Assembly: GCA_002721755.1 (NCBI GenBank)
Contig: PBLL01000015.1
Location: 1 to 64,000 of the forward strand
Reading direction: 5' to 3'
Source: Actinomycetota bacterium
GTDB taxonomy: Bacteria > Actinomycetota > Acidimicrobiia > Acidimicrobiales > MedAcidi-G1
DNA: 64,000 nt
Shown: piece after piece, positions 27,813 through 38,438 of the stretch
How the letters are laid out: each line of letters begins with the position of its first letter
How positions within the stretch are numbered: the first letter of the stretch is position 1
The notes under the pieces: model-generated
Databases searched by the model: none
What the model was told of the DNA's origin: nothing
The model's input: only the letters and a program-made list of their open reading frames with translations
Program-made: the position numbers and the translations under genes

Positions 27813-29909
27813 TTGGAAGCCATACCATATCTAGCACTTTCATCTGCTTTATTAGCCTTGCTGCTCGCAGGCTATTTTTACACAAATGTTAAAGCCGCTT
27901 CACCAGGAAGTGATCGAATGATCTTCCTGATGAATGAGATAGAAAAAGGAGCACGTGCTTTTTTACGTCAAGAGTATTCTTGGGTGTCAATCTTTGTCGC
28001 GGTGATGGCAATTCTTATAGGAATACTCATAGCTCCCGCAGCTTCACTTACATACATAATCGGAGCTGTTCTGTCAGCAACAGCAGGATACGCTGGCATG
28101 ACTGTTGCCACCATGGCAAATGCTCGAACCGCACATGCAGCTAAAGATGGTCCCGCGAAAGCTCTACCTGTTGCGTTTCGCGGTGGAGCTGTAATGGGTT
28201 TTTCTGTTGCCGGATTAGCTTTAGGTGGACTGGCACTTGTTTATATACTTTTCGTTTTAGTTGCTGAAGTAGACGATGCTTTTGAAGTGGTTACTGCATA
28301 TGGCTTAGGCGCTTCCTCAATCGCTCTTTTTTCTCGAGTAGGTGGTGGCATTTACACAAAAGCAGCCGATGTTGGCGCTGACTTAGTTGGAAAAGTAGAG
28401 GCCGGGATCCCTGAAGATGACCCAAGGAACCCTGCAACTATTGCAGACAATGTCGGAGACAACGTTGGTGATGTTGCTGGAATGGGAGCTGACCTGTTTG
28501 AAAGTTATGCCGGTTCTATAATTGCTCCCATTTCTTTAGTCGCTTTTGCTTTGGGACTAGGAGCTGAACATGCAACAATGAGCACAAACATTTCACTACT
28601 AATGTTCCCTCTCGCAATTGCTTTTGCCGGAATGCTTACTTCAATTATTGGTTCGTTCCTAGTTCGAGGCGGTGAATCAACTGACAGTCGCGCTCTAAGT
28701 CGAGCACTTCATCTCGGAACAAACGTTGCAATGCTCTTAACAGTGTTAGCAACAATTGCCATATCCTTCTGGCTTTTTGGCGACAATCAAGCATTTGACA
28801 ATCCAATTGGGCTAGCAATTTCAGTCGTAGGTGGTCTGCTCGTCGGATGGGCGTTAGGTAAAACAGCAGAATTTTATACTTCTGACCACTTCTCTCCTGT
28901 TAAAAAAATTGCTGACCAATCTCAAACCGGTCCAGCCACCACAATACTTGGCGGAATTTCGGCCGGTATGATTTCAGTAGCTGCATCAGTTGCTTTATTA
29001 GGTGTTGGCATTGCAGTCGCGTATTGGGGTGGAGAAATTGCATTTGATTCAATCGGAGCCCTTGATGGAGGCATCTATGGAATTGCTGTGGCTGCAATAG
29101 GAATGCTCGCAACGTTGGGGGTTGTAGTTTCTGTAGATGCTTATGGTCCTATAGCTGACAATGCTGGTGGAATCGCCGAAATGGCAGAGCTAGGTCCAGA
29201 AGTTCGCGAAGTCACAGATGCACTTGACTCGTTAGGTAACACAACCGCCGCAGTTGCCAAAGGTTTCGCTGTAGGTTCTGCCGCACTTACTGCGCTTGCT
29301 CTCTTCAAGAGTTTTGAATTCGCAATCATTGAAGCAGGGGGCTCTCTGTCACTGGATATAGGTCAAGTTGAAGTATTCATTGGTCTTTTCTTGGGTGCAA
29401 TGCTTCCATTTCTTTTTGCGGCATTGACTATAGATGCTGTGGGACGAGCGGCTCAGAAGATGATAGAGGAAGTTCGCAGACAGTTCCGTGAAATCCCGGG
29501 GCTCAGAGAAGGGGCTGAGGGAGTAAACCCTGACTCCGCAAGGTGTGTCGCAATTTCAACTTCCGCTTCTCTGCGAGAAATGCTTGCCCCAGGCATTCTT
29601 GCGGTTCTTATTCCTTTAGTTTTGGGTTTTGTCAGTATTGACTCTCTAGGTGGATTCTTAGCTGGAGCCCTAGTGGCAGGGTTTTGCTTGGCAATCTTCA
29701 TGGCTAATGCCGGAGGAGCTTGGGATAATGCGAAGAAATACATTGAAAGTGGAGAACTTGGTGGAAAGGGTTCAGAGCCTCATAAGGCGGCAGTTGTTGG
29801 AGATACTGTCGGTGATCCATTTAAAGACACATCTGGACCGTCTATGAATATCTTGATAAAAGTAATGACTATAGTTTCTTTAGTCTTCGCTTCTGCTTTT
29901 GTCGGTTAA
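27813..29909 (+). CDS. hppA: Membrane-bound ion-translocating pyrophosphatase
   Basis: 698 aa, about 16 TM segments, matching family length. The substrate site is visible in [20 protein letters not shown] and [20 protein letters not shown], with a third acidic site in [15 protein letters not shown] near the C-terminus. It couples PPi hydrolysis to H+ or Na+ pumping. In [10 protein letters not shown], Ala479 stands where K+-independent enzymes have Lys, which points to the K+-dependent class; Ala482 is where that class usually has Gly. The TTG start at 27813 has a good ribosome site (AGGAGA, 27800-27805). Its end overlaps the convergent PAP2 gene by 30 nt. Confidence 0.96.
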   Translation: MEAIPYLALSSALLALLLAGYFYTNVKAASPGSDRMIFLMNEIEKGARAFLRQEYSWVSIFVAVMAILIGILIAPAASLTYIIGAVLSATAGYAGMTVATMANARTAHAAKDGPAKALPVAFRGGAVMGFSVAGLALGGLALVYILFVLVAEVDDAFEVVTAYGLGASSIALFSRVGGGIYTKAADVGADLVGKVEAGIPEDDPRNPATIADNVGDNVGDVAGMGADLFESYAGSIIAPISLVAFALGLGAEHATMSTNISLLMFPLAIAFAGMLTSIIGSFLVRGGESTDSRALSRALHLGTNVAMLLTVLATIAISFWLFGDNQAFDNPIGLAISVVGGLLVGWALGKTAEFYTSDHFSPVKKIADQSQTGPATTILGGISAGMISVAASVALLGVGIAVAYWGGEIAFDSIGALDGGIYGIAVAAIGMLATLGVVVSVDAYGPIADNAGGIAEMAELGPEVREVTDALDSLGNTTAAVAKGFAVGSAALTALALFKSFEFAIIEAGGSLSLDIGQVEVFIGLFLGAMLPFLFAALTIDAVGRAAQKMIEEVRRQFREIPGLREGAEGVNPDSARCVAISTSASLREMLAPGILAVLIPLVLGFVSIDSLGGFLAGALVAGFCLAIFMANAGGAWDNAKKYIESGELGGKGSEPHKAAVVGDTVGDPFKDTSGPSMNILIKVMTIVSLVFASAFVG

Positions 29910-30605
29910 CATCTGATCCTGTTCTCGGCTAAAAATGAAATAATGCATCTTAGGCGTTTGTTTTAGAAGTACTGGCACTCTGTGGTAGATCCATATGACT
30001 ATCATCAAAGCAGGTACTGACATTAAAATTCCACCGATCACATCAGCAGGCCAATGATGAAGGCCGCTTATGCGAGTCCAAATGTTAAGCAGAATAAGGA
30101 AAATCATGGAGGATGTCACTACACGACTTGTTTGTAATTTAGTGTGTCGCCGTGATAGATGGGCGATCATCCCGAAGATCATTAATGCGTAGACTATGTG
30201 ACCGCTGGGATATCCACCTTCACCAAAGTAGTATTTTGATTCGTTGAATATGAAATTTTTATTTGGACCCGACCGTTCGACAATGTCGGATAGCCGAGTC
30301 AATCCTGTCATACTTCCAGCTAAAAGAATTCCTACTGTCGCGTATCGTCCCCATCGCCAATAAACCAAAATAGATATTCCAATAAAAAGCAGTGGCGCGC
30401 CTATATCGGTGATCGGGGCGTCGATTACATCGCCTAGGAAGTCGATAAAGTCCGGAGTATTTTCATACATCCATCTACTCATTCCTACTTCGCCCCATAA
30501 GAGACCGTTTTTAGAGACGGCTATAGAGAAAAGAACTGCTCCAAATGTGGTTAATAGGAATAGAAGATACCTGATAATCGAGTTTAAAGATTTGCTACTT
30601 TTCAT
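29880..30605 (-). CDS. PAP2-family membrane phosphatase
   Basis: 241 aa with five or six TM segments. The three-part phosphatase signature is present: a first motif ending ERSGP (about residue 114), the central GGYPSGH (about 131-137) and the last [13 protein letters not shown] (about 179-191), where the second His is the nucleophile. Family members remove phosphate from lipid pyrophosphates (undecaprenyl-PP), phosphatidate or similar lipids on the outer membrane face. It overlaps the upstream alcohol dehydrogenase by 11 nt, and is last of a minus-strand group that starts with the M23 peptidase. Confidence 0.9.
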   Translation of the reverse strand: MKSSKSLNSIIRYLLFLLTTFGAVLFSIAVSKNGLLWGEVGMSRWMYENTPDFIDFLGDVIDAPITDIGAPLLFIGISILVYWRWGRYATVGILLAGSMTGLTRLSDIVERSGPNKNFIFNESKYYFGEGGYPSGHIVYALMIFGMIAHLSRRHTKLQTSRVVTSSMIFLILLNIWTRISGLHHWPADVIGGILMSVPALMIVIWIYHRVPVLLKQTPKMHYFIFSREQDQMLTDKSRSED

Positions 30606-31698
30606 GGATCTTTATAACGCTCCGGATTCCAGTTGAGTTCCTGAGATTTTCAATTCCGGAATTAACTTGGTTCAGCGAATATTGGTTACTGATCATGCTT
30701 TCCAGATCCAATTGTCCTTTTTTCCAGTAGTCAACAAAGACAGGCATGTCTTTTTTTGCGTTACAGGATCCGAGCAGAGATCCAATTAGACGTTTTTCAC
30801 TCATCATTAAATGCAAAGCCGATGAAAACCTAAGCTCTTCATCTGGAGGTGCTGCTCCTACTATCACTGTGGTTCCACCAGGCTTATTTAAGGCCAACCC
30901 CAATGCAATTAATTCGGAATTCCCTACAGCATCAAATGAATAATCGACTCCAATACCATCAGTTAATTCCATTATTTCACCAAGCAGATCCTTCGAGGTT
31001 GGGTCAATGCTATGCGTAGCACCTAGTTCTTCAGCTTTAACTCGCCTTTCTTCAACTGGATCTGAAACTATAATTGTTTCTGCTTGTGCGATTCGTGCGC
31101 CTTGCACTACTGAAAGCCCCACTCCTCCCAGACCCATAACTAAAACAGTGGCACCGGGAGGCACTTCAGCCGTATTCAGTACGGAACCCAAGCCTGTCTG
31201 AACTCCGCAACCAAGCAAGCAAAGAGTTTCCAAAGGTAGTCCGTTTTCAACAGGAACAACATTTCTTTCTTCTAGAACTGTGTATTCAGCAAACCCACCT
31301 ACACCTAAGCCTTGATAAACCGGTAGGTTATTCTTCTGAAAAGGGGTTGTACCGTCCGGTAGTGTTCCGAAAACAAATGATTGCCCACGTTCACACAGTG
31401 TGTGTCGTTCATTAAAGCACATGGAACATTCGCCGCATGGTCCTATGGGGGTTAAGAGCACGCTGTCTCCTTTGCTAACTGACGTGACACCTTTGCCAAC
31501 TTCTTCTACTGTTCCGGCTGCTTCATGACCCAAAATCATTGGAGTTAGGTCTAATGAATCCATAACGCTTAAATCTGAATGACAAACTCCGCAGTATTCC
31601 GTTTTTACTAAAATCTGACCTTCTTTAGGTGCAGTCACCTCAATGCCACTTTCAATTGAAAGAGGTGTTCCAATTTTTGTATGCAGAGCAGCTCTCAT
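30595..31698 (-). CDS. Zinc-dependent alcohol dehydrogenase (MDR family)
   Basis: 367 aa from the ATG at 31698; an upstream start at 31725 would overlap the previous gene. Catalytic zinc ligands are in CGVCHSDLS and GHEAAGTVEEVG, and the structural zinc lobe has CGECSMC...C. A Rossmann motif VMGLGGVGLSVVQGA starts the cofactor domain, followed by EELGATHSIDP. It resembles class III-like and mycothiol- or NAD-linked enzymes of actinobacteria that oxidise alcohols or aldehydes; the substrate is not decided. It follows the hydroxyacyl-CoA dehydrogenase by 4 nt, so both are probably used together. Confidence 0.9.
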   Translation of the reverse strand: MRAALHTKIGTPLSIESGIEVTAPKEGQILVKTEYCGVCHSDLSVMDSLDLTPMILGHEAAGTVEEVGKGVTSVSKGDSVLLTPIGPCGECSMCFNERHTLCERGQSFVFGTLPDGTTPFQKNNLPVYQGLGVGGFAEYTVLEERNVVPVENGLPLETLCLLGCGVQTGLGSVLNTAEVPPGATVLVMGLGGVGLSVVQGARIAQAETIIVSDPVEERRVKAEELGATHSIDPTSKDLLGEIMELTDGIGVDYSFDAVGNSELIALGLALNKPGGTTVIVGAAPPDEELRFSSALHLMMSEKRLIGSLLGSCNAKKDMPVFVDYWKKGQLDLESMISNQYSLNQVNSGIENLRNSTGIRSVIKIHEK

Positions 31699-31702
31699 GT
31701 TT

Positions 31703-32449
31703 CTATTTCCATCCAGAACTGGCACCTTTTGTCATACCAAAAGGACCTGTCGGCCAACGGAAGCAGTCCGTCATCAACTGATCGATTTCATCTCTATTTG
31801 CAATCCCTTGATTAACTACTGCTAATGCTTCTTCAACCATCGCAAAATAGATCCGGTTCGTTACATAACCCCATTTTGTGTCACTATCAGCTATCACCAC
31901 AGGATTTTTACCCGAAGATTTAGCTAGAGATACTATTTTGTCCACTGTTTCTTGAGATGTTTTAGAGCCTCTAATTATCTCAGCTAATTTCATGACTGGG
32001 GCTGGTGAAGCCCAATGCCATCCGATGAAACGATCAGCCCTATCTGTAGCTGCTGCCATTGCCGATATTGAAAAACCGCTTGAATTGGAAGCAAAAATCG
32101 TTGAATCCGAAGCTGTCTTATCAAATTCTTTCCAGAATGAAACTTTCAGATCAAGCCTTTCTGGAATAGCTTCAATTAGTACGTCCGAATCATTCAATTC
32201 TTCACTTTCTGTTGTGAAATTAATTCTCTCCAACGCAGCATTAGCATCTTCTATCGATAGCTTTCCTAGTTCAACAGCACTTTGAAGACCAAATCTTCCC
32301 TCTTCGACATTTTTCCTAGCTGATTTCAATACTGAAGCATCAAGGTCGAGGCATGCAACGGTACATCCTGAAATCGCCAAAACTTGAGCAATTCCCGAGC
32401 CCATTACACCAGCTCCTGCTACACCGATTTTTGTGTTCTTGCTATCCAT
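31703..32449 (-). CDS. 3-Hydroxyacyl-CoA dehydrogenase family protein (short C-terminus)
   Basis: 248 aa from the ATG at 32449 (MDSKNTKIG). The NAD site is GVAGAGVMGSGIAQVLA. The active-site region keeps EAIPERLDLK, SNSSGFSISAM and a His in GWHWASPAPVMKLAE, where the family often has HFFNP. The C-terminal helical domain (GYVTNRIYFAMVEEALAV, CFRWPTGPFGM) stops early: typical HBD/PaaH enzymes run some 30-40 residues longer. It should oxidise a 3-hydroxyacyl-CoA with NAD. It starts 7 nt after the peptidase stop, suggesting co-transcription. Confidence 0.87.
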   Translation of the reverse strand: MDSKNTKIGVAGAGVMGSGIAQVLAISGCTVACLDLDASVLKSARKNVEEGRFGLQSAVELGKLSIEDANAALERINFTTESEELNDSDVLIEAIPERLDLKVSFWKEFDKTASDSTIFASNSSGFSISAMAAATDRADRFIGWHWASPAPVMKLAEIIRGSKTSQETVDKIVSLAKSSGKNPVVIADSDTKWGYVTNRIYFAMVEEALAVVNQGIANRDEIDQLMTDCFRWPTGPFGMTKGASSGWK

Positions 32450-32456
32450 ATCTGTC

Positions 32457-33623
32457 CTAACTTTTCGGCAACACAATCATTGGGTCTTTAGGTTCACCAC
32501 CTGTTCTAACTTCGAAATGTAAATGATTACCCGTCGAACGACCTGTACTACCGCACTTTCCTATTAAATCACCTGTTGCCACTTGCATTTCAGGAGAAAC
32601 CAGTAACTCGTTGAGATGAGCATAAAGGGTCAGAACCGGCCCCTCATGTTCCAATATTACTGTTTTCCCGTAATAACCTTTTGTACCAGCGAAAACAACC
32701 CTTCCTGCCTTTGCAGCCCATATTGGTTGATCTCTAACACAGTCAAAATCTGTTCCATTGTGCATGCGTTTAACTCCTAAAATCGGATGAGTTCTCATTC
32801 CAAAAGGTGAGGTAATTTTGCTACTTTTCTCAATGGGTAATATAAAACCTTGACCGGATTCTTTCGTTAAATCGGGCGCTGACTTTCGCAACTCTTCAGC
32901 AATTAAATTATCTATCAATATCGCCATCAAATACTGCTCGCGCTTCCATTCAGCTACTTCTGCTTCTGCTTCTGCTATCCGTTCTTGCACTTCCTCGCGA
33001 GTATTCTCACGCTCGCTAATTCGGCTTTCTAAAATTAATAATGAAGCTTCAATTTCGCGTTGATTCCTTTCAGCATCACGTATCGCTTGATCTGCTGAAA
33101 GTGCTATTTCTTCTTTATCAGCTTCTAATGCTCTTAGTTGATCAACTAAATCTCCCTGATCGCCTGAAACAGCACTAAGGATCGCTGATCTTCTAACCGC
33201 ACTTGACATATCATCTGACTCAAAAAAAGCACTTGGGTTCATGCTCGACACATAGACATCAACCGCTAGTTCGCGTAAACGTCGTCTGAGGTCTTCGATA
33301 CCTTTAACTACTTGATCCGTTTCAACCCAACGAAGAGTAGCTTCGGCTTCAGCAGCTTCAATTGCTTGACGCGCTGCTTCAATTTTTGCCTCTTCCATAG
33401 CAACAGCGTTATCCAACGCATTCAATGCGTCCACAACTGCAGCATCATCAGCTTCAGCTAACTTAAGAACAGCAGCGGCATCTGCACGACGATTAGAGGC
33501 GTCTTGCTTTTTTTCTCTTGCTTCACGAATTGAATCAGTTTCACCAATTGCGTTTCCGCCACTTAAAAAGAAAACTGTGGAGATAAATAACGCTGAAAAC
33601 AGAAAGCGAATCGGTTTATTCAC
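32457..33623 (-). CDS. Secreted coiled-coil M23 (LytM) peptidase/EnvC-like factor
   Basis: 388 aa with a GTG start at 33623. A signal peptide (about residues 1-27, FLFSALFISTVFFLSGGNAIG) precedes a long Ala/Glu-rich coiled coil (about 30-245). The LytM domain follows, with SKITSPFGMRTHPI, the zinc-site residues in HNGTDFDC, and HLNELL and NHLHFEVRTGG. Such proteins cut peptidoglycan cross-bridges or activate amidases at division. The gene is divergent from the CoA-transferase gene, with start codons 83 bp apart. Confidence 0.92.
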   Translation of the reverse strand: MNKPIRFLFSALFISTVFFLSGGNAIGETDSIREAREKKQDASNRRADAAAVLKLAEADDAAVVDALNALDNAVAMEEAKIEAARQAIEAAEAEATLRWVETDQVVKGIEDLRRRLRELAVDVYVSSMNPSAFFESDDMSSAVRRSAILSAVSGDQGDLVDQLRALEADKEEIALSADQAIRDAERNQREIEASLLILESRISERENTREEVQERIAEAEAEVAEWKREQYLMAILIDNLIAEELRKSAPDLTKESGQGFILPIEKSSKITSPFGMRTHPILGVKRMHNGTDFDCVRDQPIWAAKAGRVVFAGTKGYYGKTVILEHEGPVLTLYAHLNELLVSPEMQVATGDLIGKCGSTGRSTGNHLHFEVRTGGEPKDPMIVLPKS

Positions 33624-33706
33624 TCTCGCACTTTAGCCTGTACATGCAGTTCGATACAGTCAGAAGGCATCGGATCTGCTCGACTTATTCGAAAAGCGCA
33701 ATTACT

Positions 33707-36112
33707 ATGCATCAGGTGGAAAATAACAATGATAATTCCTACTCCCCCTTAAAAAATCTGCGCGTAATTGACTTAACTGCTGAAAAAGGCGAATTGTGCG
33801 GAAGGATACTTGGCGATTTCGGTGCAGATGTCCTAAAAGTTGAACCTCCTGAAGGTTCCCTTTCACGCTCTTTAGGACCTTTCGCTGACGATGGAACTTC
33901 TATCTATTTTGCATACCGAAACTTGAATAAGAGATCCTGTGTAATTGATCTCGATACTGAGAACGGAATTGAAACGCTACTGTCTCTTATTAGGGAAAGT
34001 GACGTACTGATAGAAAGTTTCTTACCCGGAACTCTTTCTAAGCTCGGGATTTCACCAGACCGAATCTTGGAGGAAAATGCCTCTCTGGTAATAGTCTCTC
34101 TAACAGACTTCGGTCAGACCGGACCTGATTCTAATTATGTAGCTACAGACGACGTTGTTTTTGCACGATCCGGTTGGCTTTCTGTTTCTGGTGTAATTGA
34201 TAAGCCACCATTGTTAGCTCCAGGCTCGGTTGCATATGACACGTTAGGAGTAGTAGGTGCTTACTCTGCACTTCTAGGTATTCTTCACCGTGATAGAACA
34301 GGCACTGGCCAACATATAGATGTATCTGCTGTTGAGGCCCTCGCACAAATGAACACTTGGGGTATTCCAAATGCTTCTGCTAGCGAAATTTCTGGTGCTC
34401 CTGCATCACTCATAAGGTCTGGCGACAGCCCCCTTTACCCTCATATACCTTGCAAAGATGGATTTGTAAGACAAGTTATTTTAGCCCCGAGGCAGTGGAA
34501 AGCTTTATGGGAATGGATGGGATCTCCAGATAGTTTTGCTGACGAATACTGGGAAAGCACTATAAATCGTTACCTTAATCTCGATGTAATCAATCCACTT
34601 TTTTGGGAACATTGGAAAGACAAGGAAATGGTAGATGGGTGCGTAGAAGCACAAAATCGTGGAGTAATTGCCACACCAATGCTTACACCTAGTGATGTTT
34701 TAGTCAATGCCCATTACAAATCAAGAGGAACCTTTCAAGATCTAGAAATCTCTAAAGACCTGTCCGGACCATTGATGTCTGGATTTGCTGAAGTCAATGG
34801 AGAACGCGTCGGATACCGATTTCCTTCGCCCTCTCTAGGTGAACATGACGCTATTTTTTCCTCTAGTTCATTTTCTGAACCTATAAAACCGCCTCCAGCA
34901 TCAGATCTACCACTTACAGGTTTGCGCGTTATCGACTTCGGTCATGGCGGGGTTGGAGTTGAATGTGGTCGGATGCTCGCTGAATACGGAGCTGACGTAA
35001 TAAAAGTAGAAAGTTGGGAGTATCCCGATTTCATTAGGATAGTCCTCGGTGGAGTGATGACTGCTTCATTTGCATCTTCGAACCGAACCAAAAGAGCTTT
35101 TGGGGCAAATTTGAAAGACAAAAACGCTCGAAAAGTTGTCCTGCAATTGATAAGAGATGCGGACGTAATAATTGAAAATAATTCGACAGGAACTATGGAT
35201 GCATTGGGTCTTGGATACGAAGCAATCAGTGAAGTGAATCCTGACGCAATAATGGTTAGCAGCCAGTTAATGGGTAGTAGAGGTGAGTTTGCCGACTGGA
35301 ATGGTTACGGTCCGACAATTCAGACAGTCAGCGGATTGTCTTGGCTTTGGTCTTTCAAGGATGGTGATCCACCACCGGGAACTACTGCGATTCACCCCGA
35401 TCATCTTGCTGGTCGACTCTGTGCAGTTTTCGCGCTCGCTGCTCTAGTTGACAGAAACCGTGGCTCTAACGGCAAGCATATAGAAGTCGCTCAAGTAGAA
35501 GTCCTTATCGCTACTCTTGGTGACTTGTTCTTCAAAGAGGCAATTGAACCAAATTCGGTAACCCCACAAGGAAATGACTCAGAAAGAGGCGCACCTTGGG
35601 GCCCATTCCGCTGCAAAGGTGACGAATCTTGGTGCGTTATCTGCGTAAGAACCGACGAAGAATGGGTGGAACTAGCAAGCCTTATGGGAATTGACCACAC
35701 GTCAATTGAAGAGTTTTCGGAGACTTCTTACAGACTCAACAATAGAGAATCGTTGGCCTCAATTGTTTCCAACTGGACCAATTCATTACCTGCAGAGGAA
35801 GTTGAGAAATTGTGTCAACAGGCCGGTATTCCAGCTGGCCGCGTTTTAAACGCTGCCGATCAATTAACTGATCCACATTTAATTGATCGTGGATTTCTCC
35901 CAAAAGTTGAACAGTTAGGAGGCGTCGGAGAAATAATTCTAGATGGTGCCTGTATATATGGATCGAATATGCGTAATCCCGTGATAACTCGTGCCTCCCT
36001 TATAGGTGAGCACACTAGAGAAATTTGTTTAGAGGAACTTCAAATGGAGTTAGCAGATTTTGAATCCCTCCTGGAGAGTGGAGCTCTCGAGGAGATCAAA
36101 CCTGAAAGTTAA
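33707..36112 (+). CDS. Tandem-fused CaiB/BaiF (class III) CoA-transferase
   Basis: 801 aa from the ATG at 33707 (an ATG at 33644 is in frame but lies close to the divergent start). It holds two complete class III CoA-transferase halves: the first opens with PLKNLRVIDLTAEKGELCGR and ADVLKVEPPEG. The second opens near residue 400 with LTGLRVIDFGHGGVGVECGR and GADVIKVE. These enzymes usually act as homodimers of interlocked ~400-aa chains, so the fusion may form the dimer within one chain. It moves CoA between carboxylic acids; the acid is unknown. It converges with the sulfatase gene. Confidence 0.9.
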   Translation: MHQVENNNDNSYSPLKNLRVIDLTAEKGELCGRILGDFGADVLKVEPPEGSLSRSLGPFADDGTSIYFAYRNLNKRSCVIDLDTENGIETLLSLIRESDVLIESFLPGTLSKLGISPDRILEENASLVIVSLTDFGQTGPDSNYVATDDVVFARSGWLSVSGVIDKPPLLAPGSVAYDTLGVVGAYSALLGILHRDRTGTGQHIDVSAVEALAQMNTWGIPNASASEISGAPASLIRSGDSPLYPHIPCKDGFVRQVILAPRQWKALWEWMGSPDSFADEYWESTINRYLNLDVINPLFWEHWKDKEMVDGCVEAQNRGVIATPMLTPSDVLVNAHYKSRGTFQDLEISKDLSGPLMSGFAEVNGERVGYRFPSPSLGEHDAIFSSSSFSEPIKPPPASDLPLTGLRVIDFGHGGVGVECGRMLAEYGADVIKVESWEYPDFIRIVLGGVMTASFASSNRTKRAFGANLKDKNARKVVLQLIRDADVIIENNSTGTMDALGLGYEAISEVNPDAIMVSSQLMGSRGEFADWNGYGPTIQTVSGLSWLWSFKDGDPPPGTTAIHPDHLAGRLCAVFALAALVDRNRGSNGKHIEVAQVEVLIATLGDLFFKEAIEPNSVTPQGNDSERGAPWGPFRCKGDESWCVICVRTDEEWVELASLMGIDHTSIEEFSETSYRLNNRESLASIVSNWTNSLPAEEVEKLCQQAGIPAGRVLNAADQLTDPHLIDRGFLPKVEQLGGVGEIILDGACIYGSNMRNPVITRASLIGEHTREICLEELQMELADFESLLESGALEEIKPES

Positions 36113-36115
36113 GGT

Positions 36116-38359
36116 TTACTCCATACCTAATTCTGCCCGCATGGCCAAAAGTGACTGCTCCAGAGTGTTATGACGTTCAGGTAAGTGAACTGCAACTTGG
36201 AGAATTTCTCCTTCAAATGGAAACGGTCCATCATATTGTTCAGAGACGGGAGATAGAGAATCTCTACCGATATCCATTCCTGTGCTTCCTAAGAGACGGA
36301 TAATAAATGGTAGATCCATTTTACCCACTTGATTTCCTTCGATTAAAAGGGTCGCTTCCCCACCGGGGTCTTCTCGTTTGAGATGCACCCCAACCTTTAC
36401 TTCTCCATCTGGAACTAGGATTTCACTCTTTAGTATTTTGTGATCATAAAAAATGTTGTAATCAAACATTAGATGCCCTTCTTTTATAAACAAAGACAGT
36501 CCAACATTCGCGCCTCCGATTGCTAGTAGAACACCATTTTCAGTTTTCTCTCTATTAACTTGTGCTTCAATGACAAAGGAGCGATTTCCTATATTCGCAG
36601 CAACACCGGCAGGCATATGAGAGATTGGATGCCTGTAAATATAAGTTCTTTTAGCGTGAGCCGACCCTTTAGTTGGAGAACCTCTAAACAACTCAAGTGT
36701 TCGATCATCGAGCGGAAGCACACCGTACTTTTCCGCTTCCTTCCACCACAGTTCTATCATTTTTCTTAAGCGTTTCGGATCACTTTCAGCCAAGTTATTT
36801 GTTTCTGAAATATCTTCATCTAGATGAAATAGCTCCCATTCTTCTTCATCGTAATTCTTTCTAAATTCGTGTTTCGAAACCGCTTTCCAACCATTGCTCC
36901 ATATTGCCCGGTTTCCAAACATTTCAAAATACTGAACTTGCTTACGCGTGGGCTCTGTTTCCGAATCGAACAAATAAGCGAAACTTGTACCCGCTACTTC
37001 AATTTGCTCTTTTCCATTAAAAACCTCTGGAGAATCAAGATCTAATATTTCCAAAAGAGTCGGCATAACATCAGTTATATGATGAAACTGGTCACGTTTT
37101 TTTCCTGGATCACTGATTCCGTTTGGCCATCTGATAATAAGAGGATCTCTGACTCCTCCACCATGCGTCGTCTGTTTATACCATCGCATGGGACAATTAC
37201 CTGCTTGTGCCCATCCCCACGGATAATTTGTATGGGATTTAGGTCCCCCAATATCATCTAATTTCTCCACTGCTTGATCAACATCTTCCGGAACCATATT
37301 GAAATATTTCATTTCGTCCATCAAGCCTGTCGGTCCGCCTTCTTGACTAGCTCCGTTATCCGAAAGGAGCATGACTATAGTATTTTCCTTGAGACCCATC
37401 TCATCTAAGTGTTCCAGTAACCTGCCTATTTGTTGATCTGTATGGTCAAGCATTGCTGCAAAGGCTTCTTGTAATCGACAAGCAAAAATCTTCTGGTTTT
37501 CACTTAGGTTTTCCCATTCCTCAACTCCTGGATTTCGACTTGCCAGCACAGTTTCTTCGGGGATGACACCTAGTTCCTTTTGTCTCTGGAACCAGATATT
37601 TCGAATCTCATCCCATCCGATGTCAAACTTTCCTTTATATTTTTCGAGAAATTGTTGTGGAGCTTGGTGAGGGGCATGGGTGGCACCAAATGACAGATAT
37701 AGAAAAAAAGGACGGTCAGGATAAATAGATTTTGAGTCATTGATAAATTCACAAGCATTTTTTACCAAGTCTTCGCTCAAATGGTAGTCGTCCTGATCAG
37801 CTGGCCTCTCAATGTGATGATTATCACGAGTCAATTCAGGATGAAACTGATCCGTTTCCCCTTGCAGGAAACCGTAAAACCTATCAAAACCACTCTGAGT
37901 CGGCCAGTACTCGAATGGCCCAGCACCAGAGGTTTCTTCCATAGGTGTTAAGTGCCACTTGCCAACGCAAAATGTTCCGTAACCTTCAGCGTTTAGTATT
38001 TCGGCTAAATTTGCTGCATGTTTAGTGACTCGTCCCCGAAGATGAGGAAATCCGCTTCTCATGTTTGATACAGCCCGCATGCCGACTGTGTGATGGTTTC
38101 GACCAGTTAATAGGCACGCACGAGTTGGGGAACATAACGCAGTTGTGTGGAAATTAGTAAATTGCAATCCGTCTTGTGCCAATCCATCCATATTTGGTGT
38201 ATCGATCGATGACCCATAGCAACCTAAATGAGCAAATCCCGTATCATCTAAAAGAATCACAACAATATTAGGACTATCTTCATCCGGTTGTTTATTTTCA
38301 GGCCACCAAGGTGTCGATTCTTCGTATGTTTTACCGATAACACCTTCGAATTTTTCCAT
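36116..38359 (-). CDS. Arylsulfatase-family hydrolase
   Basis: 747 aa. The metal ligands Asp38-Asp39 (VILLDDTG) and the formylglycine site Cys76 in CSPTRACLLTGR (CxPxR) identify a type I sulfatase. LSDNGASQEGGPTG holds the second metal site and CVGKWHLTP the Lys/His pair. A C-terminal region of about 180 residues (from about 570) looks beta-rich and is found in the long actinobacterial arylsulfatases. No signal peptide is visible, so it appears cytoplasmic. It needs a formylglycine-generating enzyme, not seen here. Likely substrates are organic sulfate esters, which are plentiful in sea water. Confidence 0.93.
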   Translation of the reverse strand: MEKFEGVIGKTYEESTPWWPENKQPDEDSPNIVVILLDDTGFAHLGCYGSSIDTPNMDGLAQDGLQFTNFHTTALCSPTRACLLTGRNHHTVGMRAVSNMRSGFPHLRGRVTKHAANLAEILNAEGYGTFCVGKWHLTPMEETSGAGPFEYWPTQSGFDRFYGFLQGETDQFHPELTRDNHHIERPADQDDYHLSEDLVKNACEFINDSKSIYPDRPFFLYLSFGATHAPHQAPQQFLEKYKGKFDIGWDEIRNIWFQRQKELGVIPEETVLASRNPGVEEWENLSENQKIFACRLQEAFAAMLDHTDQQIGRLLEHLDEMGLKENTIVMLLSDNGASQEGGPTGLMDEMKYFNMVPEDVDQAVEKLDDIGGPKSHTNYPWGWAQAGNCPMRWYKQTTHGGGVRDPLIIRWPNGISDPGKKRDQFHHITDVMPTLLEILDLDSPEVFNGKEQIEVAGTSFAYLFDSETEPTRKQVQYFEMFGNRAIWSNGWKAVSKHEFRKNYDEEEWELFHLDEDISETNNLAESDPKRLRKMIELWWKEAEKYGVLPLDDRTLELFRGSPTKGSAHAKRTYIYRHPISHMPAGVAANIGNRSFVIEAQVNREKTENGVLLAIGGANVGLSLFIKEGHLMFDYNIFYDHKILKSEILVPDGEVKVGVHLKREDPGGEATLLIEGNQVGKMDLPFIIRLLGSTGMDIGRDSLSPVSEQYDGPFPFEGEILQVAVHLPERHNTLEQSLLAMRAELGME

Positions 38360-38438
38360 TCTTACCTCACCTAAAATGAAAATACTGAGTAAAAAAAAGC
38401 AGCATCACGCGTATGCCCGATAGTACACTGAGACTCTT

